NCBI GenBank assembly: GCA_022702545.1
Contig: JAHRBC010000002.1
Span: forward strand, 6,014,001 to 6,078,000
Length of the DNA stretch: 64,000 nucleotides
Direction: 5' to 3'
Source of the DNA: Phycomyces nitens
Taxonomy: Eukaryota > Mucoromycota > Mucoromycetes > Mucorales > Phycomycetaceae
A program made the translations under genes and the position numbers. The notes under the pieces are model-generated. The model did not search any database and was not told the origin of the DNA. It saw only the letters and a list, made by a program, of their open reading frames with translations. Within the stretch, counting starts at the first letter, position 1. Every line of letters begins with the position of its first letter. Positions 47,788 to 60,599 of this stretch are shown here, piece by piece.

Positions 47788-50700
47788 ATGAATGCAACAG
47801 ACCAGTTTGATGACAATTCTGTCAAGGACTGGGTTCTATCTACTCGCACTGAAATCGACGCATCCTTCTTGGCCCATGTTCTGCTATGTAATTGAGATTT
47901 TTTTTCCCTTGTCCTGATTGATGTGCCAATAGCAAAACAAGAAAATTATTCACACAAACCGGTTTATCCTGTTTTAGTGACAACAAAAAGCTCGACAGGG
48001 CTATCAGATCTTGTCAACATACTCGCAGATCATTGGAAGGATGAAAGTCACCGAGGAAAATGTAAGCATACGAAATAATAATACTAATAACAATAATACC
48101 ACTTGTACCTTTATTTTTATTCGCCATGTTACTTTACAATTATCTCTATTCTCACTCTATTTCCCTTGTCAGCTCTCGAATTGTTGGGCCAGGTTACGAC
48201 CCACAGTCGCTCGTCTCTTGATTACGAGACAGGTAGATATCAGAGACACTAACAAAAAAAAAATATTGTCAAATGGACTAATGGTTTCTGCAGTTCAAGT
48301 CCTAATGTCATTCGCATGTGAACGATTGAATGACACTGCATCAGTACCCAGTCTTCTTGATCTGGTTGATGTCCTTTGCTCAACCCCTCATTTCAATGGC
48401 AATTGCGCTGTCATGTTGTGTCAATCGTAAGAGCGTACAAAATAGTGTCACCCAAAGGGGGGAAGGGGAGGAGGGCTGGTGTAATAGAGTTGGCGTTCTG
48501 ACAAGTCCTATCTAGGGCATTTCTACACATTGGCCAGAAAAAGCAGCAGCAAGGTGCTCGACACAAGCTGTTTCTATTGCTCAGCAAACTTTTGCAGACC
48601 TACACCGCCGGTAAATATAGCCATCTATCTTATAATGACAGATCTGATAATTTCCATAGATCTACAACGTGCAAGAGTGAACTTTATTGGCAGCTTTGTG
48701 GCTCTTATGGATGGCGAAAAGGATCCACGTAATCTTGTGATTGCATTTGAAATTGTCCGATTCCTCATTGAAAAGTTTGACATTTCGCAACATGTTGAAG
48801 TAAGGAAACAAGGGAAAAAAAATGATAATAATTGCAACGCTTTATTGAATTTCCAGTATTATTATTGACTTATCCGCCTGTGTTTTGCTTTACAGGATTT
48901 GTTTGACGTGCTCTTTTGCTATTTCCCAATCAGTTTTAACGCCCCGCTTAACGACCCGTTCAGTATAACGACGGAAGACCTTAAAGAGAGTCTGAGGTAA
49001 GATGATTGGATTTCCCGATATCCTAAATGCGTTTGACAGCTTCAACTTGGTTTCTTAATTATTATTACTATTATTATTATTTTAGACGTTGTTTGGCTGC
49101 CACACCCTACTTTGCAAACTATGCTACTCCTCTATTGACCGAAAAACTACTGACTACTACCGCAAGTGCCAAGGTAAACGGACAGAAAAAAAAATGCCCT
49201 TTCAAACACGTGTTTTACAAAGGTGTCGTTAAAACTGACCTAGAAATTGATATTGATATTGGTTTATATTTAGAAAGATGCCATGGAAACAATTGGTCTT
49301 TGCGCTCCTGCATACGGTGCACACGCCCTCTTGCCACATGCAAAAGATATATTCGATGCCCTCGTGAATGAAGTAAGGAATCATGTACCTGATCAGCAAG
49401 CCAATCAATCGATCTGTTTATCTCTAGGTCTATCATGCCAGCGAGACGTCAATGGAGGCCACGGCTCTAAAGACAATTCATAATGTCGTTGCTACCCTAG
49501 GAACCGGTGTCAGTATAGCCAACATTAGAGATCCCGTAGAGAAAACCATCGATGCCTTGCTCGCCCAGTGTGTCGAGAAACTCAACGAGCCCGAACTAAA
49601 GTATGCAAAGGCTGCAGCATTGATCTTGCGCTCGGCCGCCTCGGCATCAGGTAACAAGAGATACTACGTGGATTACAAAAAAAAAAAAAAAAAACCACAC
49701 CTTGGCTTATCAAAAACCATACTAGACCCTGCTTGCACATCTGTCGTCCACACGACCTTTCCCATTCTCCAAAACATGTTTAACAATGCCAAATCCCTTG
49801 GCCGACAACTTGCTGTCCTTGACATTTTCATCGAAATCTTGTTTGCGAGCAAGAGTCTTTATGGTTCAATTGAAGACATTGGGTTTGGTAAGTGTTTTTA
49901 GTCCTACCGGACCAGTGTTGACCTTGTTTTTTTTTTAGACCGAGACTTCCAGACTCCCTTGCTTTCATACAAAAAGCCCCTGCTGGATATATTCATTACT
50001 TCTTTGAATACTCGTTCTGACGAAGGTCGCATCTGTCGAATGTCGGCTCTAAAGGGAATTCGCCAAATGGTTGTCATGAAACAATTCTTGTCGGCAGAAG
50101 AGGTATTGTCTGTCTTTTGTCCAAGTCTTGATACACGTATTCTAAACTATTCTCATTTATTTTTGTGTATCAAGATGGAAAAGCTCGTATTACATCTCAC
50201 TCAATTGATCCCAGACACAGATGGTGAAGCAAGGTACAAAGCCATCAAGAAAGCCACACTAACTTATACGCGTAAAATCTTGGCAACTAAAAAAACCCAA
50301 CTATTATCAAATATCCCAGATCGCTTGTACTCTCGTCACTTTCTGTATTGGCAAAGCTGAGCCTTCCTGCACTCGCCAAGTATACCTTTCCACTCCTCTG
50401 GAGACTTCTTCCAGGCCACCAGAAACCAGACGACAGCAACTACCACACCACCCTGGAAGCCGTCGAATGCTTGACGATCAACCCCACAATCTTTAATACC
50501 ATTGTCGCCTCTTCACTGTTGGACAAATTCGACAAGTCATGTCGCCTATCTGGTAAGCTTCAAGGCTTTGGCCTTTAGCCTTTAGCCTTTGGCATTTGGC
50601 TTGTCGAGAAACCGAGTTATTTATTTGGTTGATATTTCTAGACCAATCGCGAGAATATGTTTCTGCGTTGGCCAAAACTATGCTCAACTTATTCCAAACT

Positions 50701-52629
50701 ATGGCCCCCAAAGATCCAAAAACTATGCAATTAGGACAACACATCTTTTTTCCTCATATCATGTCAGAATGTATCAAATCTACCCTTCACTACCCAGGTT
50801 CATGGCTACTAGATACCCAACTTGTGGATATATTATCTCTTTTTGTGGCTGCAGTCGTAAAGAATTCAAATTCAAGGTAAATTCTTGTTCCATAAATACG
50901 TATTATTTATTAACAATATGATTATTATTATTGTTATTATTATTATTACAGTCATCAAACAGCATTGACTGCAATCGCATTTCGTCTTTTTGTCAATGGG
51001 GACTTGACAGCCGTCAATCTCCAGTCCACAAGCGATCCCACCCTTCGTCTCTTTCCGCTGTCAGTCGTAAGTAAACCATGACAAGATTTTACCGCGTGGC
51101 TCACAATTCCAATAAATATTTTCAGAATGCACCAGTATCAACTCCCTCGGTCGATATAACCTTGCTATTTGCAGCCATCATTGGAAATTGCAGAAAAGAT
51201 GCAAGTGCCACCCTACTCATCACTAGCTAAATATGCTTCAAAAGCATTTGACTAATACTTTGTATCTAGGTTAACCTACCAATACCATCTCACAATGATT
51301 TCATTCAAGGCCTTGTCCAGGCTTCCTTAAATACAATGTGCACTGAAAAAAGACTGGCGCTAGCAAAGACCTTTGCTTCGATTGTAAACAAGTGGGGAAA
51401 TGGTAAGACATTATTATTATAATTATTATTATTATTATTATTATTATTATAATTATTATTATTACTATTATCAAGCTTTTACTAGAAAGCATAAACCTAA
51501 TGATATCTAACGACTGTTATTCTTTAGAAAGTCTAATGTCCTGCGTAAACTCTCTTATTTCTACCCACCTGGCCCCTGCCCTCGAGTCTTTAGATATTAA
51601 AGTCAAACGGGCTGGTCTGGTGCTCATGACATGGGTGAGTCCAAATAACTGATCTATACATTTATTAACTCGTTCAAATATCTGTAATAGCTTGCCAAGG
51701 CACTTGTTATCCAAGGACACGCTCTAGGGTTCCAGATTATCGATGCCATTGCAGCCCAGTGCCAGTTGCCAGACGTGGGGCGTGAGGCAGCAAATAGCTT
51801 TTCTACTATCCTCCAGGACGGTGAACTCATACTCAACAAAAAATCATATGCAAATGTTTCTGTAAGTATGATTAATGTGGATCAAAGGATATGTTTTTTA
51901 ATTTTTAAAAAAAACAAAAAACAAAAAAACATAGATTCTTTACCGACAACGCGTCTTCAACTACCTGGCTCCAAAACTTATCGAGACAGCAAATATATCC
52001 TCTACAGGTAAAACCCTAAATGTCTCTATCAAAACTAATCTATACGAAAACATAGACTCCAAAATCAATTACTTTACCGCACTGGCTTGTTTGCTAGTAA
52101 ACGTACCTGATTCTGTGGTTGCAAGTGAAGCACCAAAGGTAAATCCAAACACTCTGCGACCAAACAAACTGTCCTAACCTTGTCTCTATAGCTTATTACA
52201 TCCATCAATTCCTCTCTTTTACTGTCCAACTCTAGTCTATCCTTGTCCATGATCAAAGTAACACGCGTCATTATTGCCACCTCCCCAGAAAAGATTGAAT
52301 ATGCCATTCCACCCACAATCGATGGGCTGCTGCATTCAGCAGATCCTCTTCAAAATCTCTCCATTTCAGTTCGAATTGAATCTATCCAATGTCTAAATGA
52401 TATCACAGCCAAATATAAGCCAGCACTCCTTGCACCATATGCCCCCAGTGTCATCAAACGCCTTTCTAGATCATTGGACGATAAGAAGCGGGTTGTTCGT
52501 AAATATGCTGTCGACTGCAGAGAGAGATGGTAAGGAGAAGACGACGACAAAGAAGAAAGGTCGCAGTGGCTGGCAGTTTGCTAATATAATATTCTTCAAG
52601 GCTTTCTTTGACCTAGGTTGGAACTTTAA
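47788..52629 (+). CDS. MMS19: MMS19-like cytosolic Fe-S assembly targeting factor
   Basis: HEAT-repeat protein of the CIA targeting complex that delivers Fe-S clusters to DNA-repair and replication enzymes; nuclear/cytosolic. About 24 exons, largest at 49428-49650, 49726-49887, 49939-50102, 50320-50552, 50642-50876, 51691-51861 and 52192-52529. The spliced length is 1027 aa, almost equal to the human protein (about 1030). Family segments seen: FDVLFCYFPISFNAP, VMLCQSAFLHIGQKKQ, LFQTMAPKDPKTMQ, IPSHNDFIQGLVQAS and the C-terminal HEAT end DDKKRVVRKYAVDCRERWLEL. Intron 17 uses a GC donor (AT|GCAAGT at 51201). The last intron (52530-52616) was accepted because it yields the family-like end WLEL; without it the protein stops at 52533. 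The first two exons are the least certain. Confidence 0.9.
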
Positions 52630-55434
52630 TGAATCCCTTTATGTAAATTTGTATTTTCTCTACATTATCAATGCACATGCCAATCTCAGGATTAACTTTC
52701 TATTTTCTCTATATCGTTTTGTTGTTGATTTCTTTTTCCCAAAAAAATAGTCATAGTGCTCAAATGGTCTGGAGACCAGAGTAAATATTTATGTATTTTT
52801 TTTTATATTTTCATCGAGTGGCGTTTCTATTGCTATGAACTCCTTGTATGCTGTAACTCTCATGCCTCCATTTTCATTTCCGTTTTTTTTATTATCATTA
52901 TTTCTATTAAATAAAATTTCATGGTACAATTGTATAAATAAATAAATAAATATCTCTCTTTTTCTCATTTCCAACATTCCCTCCAAGGCGTTTTATTACA
53001 TAGATAATAATAATAATAATACTTGTACTTTTTTTGCAAAAATGCATCGTGCATCGTGCATTGCTTACTTTTAATTACATGATTTCCGCAAAATTAATGG
53101 GATTTGTAATAAAATACACTCCATCACAAAGTGCCAGATACAATGGCCATATTTTTTTTTTGGTGAGGACAAAAAAAAAGTCTCGTACCTATACTATTAA
53201 TATTTGGATAGCACTCTATTCATACCTGGCTTTTATGCCCACCCAAAGCCAGCAACACCATCTACACGACAATATTAATTCAATGGAATATTATTTCTTT
53301 GACAAGTTTATTATTATTATTTCAAAATGAATACAAATGAATTGATGAGCCTTGTGCTACAGGTGAATTATATAAATATATATATTTAGAAAGTAACTTC
53401 TTTGGTATCCGTGCTAAAAAAAAACAAAAGTCGGTTGGGGTCAAATTGTGTGTATATATATGCGCGTATATATATATATATATTTTACAAGGGTATTTTT
53501 GTACTCTTGGTCTATTAAAAAAAAGGGGGGATTACAAGAAAAACCTTATTGGACCTGACGTTTGTGTTGTTGTTTTCATCTATTTATTTTTTATTTTTTA
53601 TTCTTTAGACTTTCCAAAGATGATATCCAAAGAAAACAAAAAACAAAAGGGTCGTGTTTTTTCTTTTTCAATACACATTTATATACAGGTATTGTATACA
53701 CATGTATTTATTTCGAAAAGCACGACCATTTCGTTTGTTTTTGTTTTTGTTTTTTTTCTTGGGATATCATCTTTGGAAAGTCTAAAGAATAAACCCTCTT
53801 TTTTTTTTTAAGGAAAAAAAAACCCTCAAAACTTCCGGGTCTTTATCCGAGGCTTGTCTTTGCGAAAATGATGTAATAGATTTATTTGAATATTGGTTGC
53901 AATAAGAAACAAACCGTAACACAATCAGAACCTGGTATATATATATATTTTGGGATGTAGAAAAAGAAACACAGAAAAAACACAGAAAACCAAATCTAGT
54001 CTTTTGCTATATATCCAATCTTTTATTCTTCTCTGTTTAATTCTAGCCTGCTACTGCACATACCTTTAAATCAGTGCCTAGAAGCATTGTGTTTGTGAAA
54101 TTGCTCTCGATTGAAAAGATATAATAATTTAGATAGAGTATACCTCTTTTACCAATTAGCGTCCAGTAGTTGTGAAATGAATAGAGCTTATTCTGGTAAT
54201 AAAAGTAAATGGCCCATTATTTATTTATTTATTAATTATGTGGCAAAATATCAAGAATCATCTACCTGTTAGTTTTGCATGTTCCTGAATTATATATACA
54301 GCTTTATTCATATTTATGAACATAAACTCGGCCGAAATAAAGCCAATACATTTGGTCTTGGGCTCATATTCAGTACCAACAGATAAAATGCTGTGTTTTC
54401 TTGGTAATACTCTCTTTATCTTTATTATGGGCCATACTATGCAATACTCTTGTTAGTATCCATTCTACAATGCATTGAAATGGAGTGTGCTAAGAAAACG
54501 TTGAATCCGTGCCCACTTTATATCCAACTTTGTCAAGAATTAATAGTGGCTCTGGTGTATACGCATGACTCGGAATCACTTTATCATTTCTCTCTTTTTC
54601 CTTGTTTTATCAGTACCTGTATCTATTGCATCTCCAATAAACATACTTTTGGTATTAATTTATCCCACATATTTCTCTTATCCTACTAACAAATTTCTTG
54701 GTTGGTTTTTATATCACAAATAAACAAGTTTAGCCGTAACAGTGTATAAAAGCAACATCCCCCCAAAAAAATGGGTGGTCTTGCTATTACCCAATTGAAC
54801 AATACAATATTTTTATAGTAAGATAACGAGGTTCATTCAATGCGTTTTATATCAAAATTTGAATCATTTTTTTATTAAAACTATTCAAATCACAAAAACT
54901 GCCCTCATATCATGTCGAGACAAGCTTGGATTTCCAAAAAAGAAAAAGAAAGAAAGAAAGATAATGCTTAGAATAGATCATGTTGCGATTATGAATCTTG
55001 TAATTTTATATACCTACCAAAAAAAAACATATACAAACTACTCTTGAACTCTTTATCTAGTCTCTTTTATCCACTTGGGCATCACTATATAAACCATACT
55101 ATACTCTGCTTGATATATTGGGATATGACTCTAATACACAATATATTTTTTTAAAAAAAAGTTTTGGTCCTGTATGATCCAAAGTGCTCTTTCAAGAGCC
55201 TATTTTCTTAATAATAATAAATAATAATAATTATTTTGTAAATTGAAACAATCTAGAGAATAAATAACCTTATTTCAAGGCTTGTTTCAATTTGGGGTTC
55301 ACATAAACTTGGCTGAAAAAGATACGTTGGTAAGAAAAACACCAGTCTTTGACTTAAAGTCTAGGACTGTATAGGCGTTCAATATTCCGAGATCACTGGT
55401 TTTACTGGTTTACATTGTCTGGTGTGACCATTTA
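52630..55434. other. 2.8-kb intergenic with a MITE
   Basis: No gene seen. Contains the TA-flanked MITE at 53601-53789, (TA)n tracts at 53466-53480 and 53935-53950, and AT-rich DNA with short unsupported frames (e.g. 54450-54689). Confidence 0.5.
53601..53789. mobile_element. MITE with 28-30-bp terminal inverted repeats
   Basis: Starts TTCTTTAGACTTTCCAAAGA, continues TGATATCC, and ends with the exact reverse complement (53762-53789). It is flanked by TA on both sides (53599-53600, 53790-53791). The 189-bp interior has no coding capacity. TA target and size fit a Tc1/mariner-type MITE. No autonomous partner with these ends appears in the window. Confidence 0.8.
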
Positions 55435-56780
55435 CAGACTCGTTCCCATAGTAAGGAGTCAATTCAATATCCGCCAAATCAAAAAAAAATAACTTCTTTA
55501 ACTCTCTCATTGCGTTATACCCACTTTTGCTTAACAAGTCATGTCTGAAAATATACGAGTGAAAACAGACGACATTTGACAACAATAAATGTGTTTATTA
55601 ATTTTATTTAGTATTTGGTGGAGCCACCACCTACCTTTTTCATTTCAGCTATATGATTTGGCAGTGACATGCAATGCCTTTCACATACTCCAATGGGTAT
55701 TTTCTTCCACTCTTTATAGATTGCGGAATCCAGCTCCTTAATATTTTTTTGGAGCTGGTACTCTTGCCCTTACCATGCGCCCAAGATAAGCCCACAAGTT
55801 CTCGATAGGACTGAGATCCGGGCTATTCGGCGGCCATACTATTACTGGAATACCTTGACATTTCTTCCAGTCCTTGGCCAGCTTCGACTTATGACAAGAA
55901 GCATTGTCTTCTTGATAAATGAACTCCCCGTCATGGTGTTTATTCAGATTGTCCATGAAAGGGACAAGTTTTCTGCCCAGTAAGTTGATATAGGCATATT
56001 GGTCAAGAGTGTTGATTATGGTCTTCAAAGGGCCGACACCTCCTGCTCACACACAGGCCCACACCATTACGGAACCACCGCCAAACTGCATTCTTGGCAT
56101 AATACAGTCTTTTCTAAACTTTTCTACTGGAAAGCGCCACACTCGCATATTGCCATCCTTGGCGAAAAGCATGAACCTAGATTAATCACTCCAGACGACA
56201 CAATCCCATCTTTGATTGGTTTTTTTTTGAGCGATGAGCAAAAGCTAATCGCTTCTTTTTATGCACATTGGATAGCTGTGTCTTAAACACAGTGCGGCAA
56301 GAAGACATTCCAATCCTACGAATGGCACGGCAGATGGTAGTCGTTGAGATGCAATTGCCCATTGTATCGCTCATGGCATTAGTCAGCTCTCCAAGTATAG
56401 CCCTACGATTCTTTTTCATTTCACTCTTAAGATGGCATAAATCACGCTCATTAAGGATCCTTAAACATCCTTTTCGCTTTCTGGCAAATGTAGTGCCTGT
56501 CTGTCTCCATCTTTGTATGGTCTTTTGGACAATTGCTTTGGGTATACCAGTTTTAGCTGAAATGGCCGATTGCGTAATGTCATGAAGAGCACCTCCGATG
56601 ATCAGACCTTTCTGGTAATCTGAAAGCTGCTTTCGCTTATAAAGAGATTTATTGTTAATTTGTTGAAATGGTGTGATTCGAATGAGAGAAAATATATAGA
56701 AAGAGAAAAACAAGAATGTAGTATTGATATGTTATTTGGAGGAGTTTGAATGATGACTCCTTACTACAGGTGTGGGTCTG
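55435..56780 (-). mobile_element. Tc1-like element 1
   Basis: A 1346-bp element with imperfect terminal inverted repeats: the left end CAGACTCGTTCCCATAGTAA and the complement of the right end CAGACCCACACCTGTAGTAA share CAGAC, TAGTAAGGAGTCA and CTCC/CCGCCAAAT blocks. TA lies on both sides (55433-55434, 56781-56782). The transposase is on the minus strand and broken. Its right end is 193 bp from element 2, in the same orientation. Confidence 0.9.
55608..56680 (-). pseudogene. Tc1-like DD34E transposase, broken (element 1)
   Basis: Minus-strand remnant. The N-terminal helix-turn-helix region (KRKQLSDYQKGLIIGGAL, TGIPKAIVQKTIQRWRQTG) is followed by the arginine-rich linker. The catalytic part has WSD before a stop at the usual Glu position (TAA), QEDNASCHKSK with the second Asp, and NSPDLSPIENLWAYLG with Glu; 34 residues lie between them, so DD34E. 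Lesions: a frameshift and stop near 56190-56215 and a frameshift in an A7 run near 55747. The far C-terminus still reads VGGGSTKY before the stop at 55608-55610. Confidence 0.88.
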
Positions 56781-56973
56781 TAGAACGCCAAAAAACAAAA
56801 GATATAGGGAAGAAATAGAAATCAAGATTTTATTAATAAACAAAAAATAAAGCGTGGCTCCAAGAGTACCTACCACATTAGATAAAGTTGATCCAACATT
56901 AAGATGCTTAACTGTACGGGATCCAAGTGGCTATGACCGTAGGAACCATGATATTACAAATATGCCAAGTATA

Positions 56974-58323
56974 CAGTCCCATAGGTTGGCTAATGGCACA
57001 AATTTGACTCCCGCCAAATAAAAATATACTTCTCTATGCTATCATCCCTGTTTTCTCGCATTCTACTATAATAACATAGTATCAAAATTTACTGACTTAA
57101 AGAGTGAAGTATAGTGTTAATAAAATATAGTATCAATTTTTTTTTAATATTTGGTATGTAATCCTCTGTTCTTTTGAAGTGCGTGTAGTCGATTGGGCAT
57201 AGAATTACAGTGAGCTGCACACACTTCAACTGGTATTTTGTACCATTCTTCCTTCAAAACTTGCTTTAATTCTTTCAGGTTCTTGGGCTGTGGTCTTCTT
57301 GCCCTCACCATTCTTCCGAGGTAAGCCCAGATATTCTCAATCGGGCTGAGATCTGGGCTGTATGCAGGCCACTGCATCATCTCCAGATCTGCATTTGCTT
57401 GGTACTCTTTCACCATTTTGCTTCTATGACATGGAGCATTGTCTTGTTGAAAGATGAAAGTATCATCCTGCTCATACTCCAAGTTGTTCTTGAACAAAAC
57501 CAACATGTTTTGGAGTATGTTCTTGTATCCCCATTGTTCTAGGCTGCCACTTATGATTTCCATGGGCCCAACACCACCAGACTAGATGCATCCCCAGACC
57601 ATCACATATCCTCCTCCACCTTGAACTCTGGGACGTATACAGTCTCTGCTATACTTCTCTGATTGAAGACGCCAGACTCGTACATTCTTGCACATTGGGA
57701 ATAGCATGAACGTCGATTCATCGCTCCAAATCACTCGATCCCAGCGTTGATTCACCTCCTTGGCATGCTGGGCAAAGGCAAGGCGGTTTCTACGATGATG
57801 CTCAGTGAGCCACGGCTTGTATACTGCAATACAAGACTTCATATGAAGAGTCTTGATCGCAGCACGCATCGTATCTTTGCAGACGTATCTTCCCAGGTTC
57901 ACACCCATTATGCTGATCAGCATACTCAAACTGGCTGCTCGATTTTTCTTATCTCTCTGCGCAAAACGCGCAAATCTCGTTCACCAAATATCCTTGAGGG
58001 TCCCTTGTGCCTGTGTGTAACTGTCGTTCCGGTCTCTTTGTACCTTCTCATTGTATTGTATACAGTACGACGTGCTACATTATATCGCTCGCAAATGGTT
58101 GACACTTTTTCTCCTGCTTCAAAAGCACTAACAATCATTTCTCTGACTTCAATTGGGACCTCCTTTTGCTTGGGAATATTGTCAGGAATGTTTACTGAAG
58201 ACATGGATAAAATCGAATTAAAAATAAAGGTTGTAGAAAAGCAAACAAACAGAGGTGTACGTATTTTATTTGAAAAAAAAATCGGGATTTCAAAGTTGTG
58301 CCATGACGAAATCGACCCCTCTG
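56974..58323 (-). mobile_element. Tc1-like element 2
   Basis: A 1350-bp element starting CAGTCCCATAGG and ending CCCCTCTG, with imperfect inverted repeats sharing ATGGCACAA, TTTGA and TCCCG. TA duplicates at 56972-56973 and 58324-58325. The duplicated locus at 62131-62145 shows the exact uninterrupted site with a single TA, which proves insertion. The transposase is on the minus strand and broken. The element lies 302 bp upstream of the left F-box-like gene. Confidence 0.95.
57144..58204 (-). pseudogene. Tc1-like DD34E transposase, broken (element 2)
   Basis: Minus-strand frame. The ATG at 58204 begins MSSVNIPDNIPKQKEVP, then a helix-turn-helix (ICERYNVARRTVYNTMRRY). First catalytic Asp in VIWSDEST, second in FQQDNAPCHRSKM, Glu in YSPDLSPIENIWAYLG (34 residues apart), C-terminus ending LHTKY. 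Two lesions: a -1 frameshift around 57926-57929 and an in-frame TAG at 57582-57584. Otherwise nearly complete, so loss of function is recent. Confidence 0.9.
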
Positions 58324-58513
58324 TATATTATTTGTGGATACAGTGTTTCATGTAGATACACAAAAATATTTAAATATATCCATGAAGAGGTGAGCTTTGG
58401 TATTCAAGGTAAATAATAGATATATAGGTTAAAATGATATAAAAAGCAAAGGCAGTTATATAATCATTAGCAATTGGATAATAATGGTTTGTAAAAGTAC
58501 TAATATTTGGAAG

Positions 58514-58521
58514 ATATATAT
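58514..58521 (+). promoter_or_regulatory. TATA box of F-box-like gene, left copy
   Basis: ATATATAA about 105 bp upstream of the ATG. The same element is conserved at 62324-62332 in the right copy. Confidence 0.45.
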
Positions 58522-58625
58522 AAGGTGGCTTAAAATAAATAGTACTACGTTTGACAAGAGAACAAGAGTATAAAACACTTGATTTTATATTTTATTCCTC
58601 TCTTTCTCTTTCTTTCTTTATCTCA

Positions 58626-60434
58626 ATGGCATCAACATTACCACATAATATTCTCTCGTATATTGCAACGCATGTTGAAAAAGAAGATCGACCTCATTGT
58701 GCACTCATCTGCAAACATTGGACAGAACCATTTCTAAATGCCTATTGGGGAATATTGGAGATTTACAGGTACGGAACGGATATGACTGCATCGGATTTCA
58801 GCAAATCACTTTTGATTAATGCGCATCGTGTATGGGCAGCGAAATTTTGTCAAATTCGTTTGAATGACTATGGAAGACTTTTGGAATTTCAGCGATCTTC
58901 CCCAGGGATGAGATATTTTGAGTTCCGTGGTAGTGTATCACGTATATACTCTGCTTTAGCCACATTGGACTGGAGTCTTTGGCGGTCGTTGTCGTATCTG
59001 CACATAAGTTTTATACATGACTCTGAAAGATTATCCTTTCAGAGTCTATTCACAAATCTGTCGGTATTGCCTTGTCTTATTCATCTTACACTTGACTTAC
59101 AATATGATTGGGCTAAGCGACCCCCCATTTCATGGAATGACTTTGAATCTCTTCACTACCATCTGCCACGACTAGAGTATCTAATGCAAGATTTCCATTT
59201 CGAGCCAATAACAAGAGACGAGATTGAAAGCATCAAAGCAGTCGAGCCAGCACAAACCATGACAAGAATAAGATTTGATAAGACATTCAGCACTCACTGG
59301 TTATTCTACTTTGCATCAAAGTATCCAAATCTGCGACATTTCAACATTAAAAAAATTGATGATCCATACTTTCATGCTTCAATCAAATATAGCGATCAAC
59401 AATACCAACCAGACCTTCAATTGTTTTCAACACTCGACCAGTTCTTTCCTTGTTTAAAAACGGCAGATACATGGCTTGAAGATGGGAATCTATATTTACT
59501 GTTTATATTCTTTGAAACTCTTGGACACTTTGGCACAAAAATCGAACATGTTAAACTAAGATATATGAATCCGATCGAAAACGACACTGTAAACAAATGT
59601 TTATAGCCTATTTCCGAATTATTAAAGTTTTTGGTGATTCAATTGCGTACAGATGGAGTAATACGTTCTGTTGCTTTCCCAAGACTAGTCACATTATCCC
59701 TAAGGGGATCCGTGGAATCCATATTTGAAGTAGATACAATCTTGGATTGCTTCCCAGCCTTGCGCTCATTATCTGTCAACGAGGTCAAGATTTCTCTCTC
59801 AACCAATACACACACACACACTCCGCATCCTTTACAGAAACTGAAAATAGAAGATTCAAAGATCAACAACGACGCCCTTTGTTATCTATCCCTTTGTTGC
59901 AACCAACTAAAACATGTGACGTTCATTAATATTCACTATAATGGAATGGATAAGTATTATTATGAGGATGAAGGTTATGATGAACCTGGACAAGTGATTT
60001 TCGACATGTCAATGACAAATTTGGACACATTTATATTTGTCTCTACGACTCCCCCGATATATCGGCTCCGAGACTTTCCCAAACACTACATGATTGAACA
60101 GTTAGAAAACGACAACAATGGATTACAAACAACTCAACAGTCACCTCGAATAAACTGGTATCACACGTACTGTGACAGAACAAACAGAAAGAAAAAGGTC
60201 TTGGAATGGGAGCTTGGAAGACGTGATATCGAATTTTGTCAGAGATATCTCAGAGACTTTGATCGCAGAAGGAAGCGTGGAAAAGAGCGAAAAGACATTC
60301 AAGATGATAGACTTGGTTTTGTACAAAAAAGATTCTGGAAAAATGATTTGCGATATGGTGTTTATGTATTTCGGTTTAAATCTGTCAAGAACCATATTTT
60401 TCGTATCAATATGTCCAATTATAGGATGAGATAA
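58626..60434 (+). pseudogene. F-box-like gene, left copy, with internal TAG
   Basis: Intronless frame of 603 codons from MASTLPHNILSYIATHV to a TAA-like end at 60434, interrupted by an in-frame TAG at codon 327 (59604-59606). The N-terminus resembles a degenerate F-box: LPHNILSYIATHVEKEDRPH, CALICKHWTEPFLNAYW. The rest has LRR-like units (LPCLIHLTLDLQ, FASKYPNLRHFNIKK, LVTLSLRGSVESIFEV, CNQLKHVTFINI) and a basic C-terminus. The right copy has CAG at the aligned position, so this is a single C-to-T nonsense change. Everything after the stop is still open and similar. A Tc1-like element lies upstream. It may be an allele, a young pseudogene or a readthrough/truncated gene; I favour a young pseudogene. 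Confidence 0.8.
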
Positions 60435-60599
60435 AAAGTGAAATTTAATCAGGTGTATTATCTTTGATTGATATTTCAGATTTCAATTATTGTTCTCTAA
60501 TTAAATTGATTATGAATACCCAATATTTATATTTTCAATGTTAGAAAGCTTGTTGTAACGAGACTACTTTAGTATTACAGAAAAAATTTGTTCACCCAA

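Larger units (their letters stand above)
56881..60434 (+). repeat. Segmental duplication, left copy
   Basis: From 56881 onward (excluding Tc1 element 2) the sequence aligns with 62041 to the window end: GATAAAGT, CCAACATTAAGA and ACTGTACGGGATC blocks, then the near-identical promoter and gene. Length differences in the promoter are a 4-bp TTTC unit just before the ATG. Confidence 0.9.

Noticed and set aside
52531..52533. Stop of MMS19 directly after ...CRERW
   Set aside because: A GTAAGG...CCTAG intron gives the expected WLEL end. Kept as an alternative only.
54450..54689. 79-aa Cys/Ile-rich frame
   Set aside because: AT-rich composition, no homology, unlikely to be coding.
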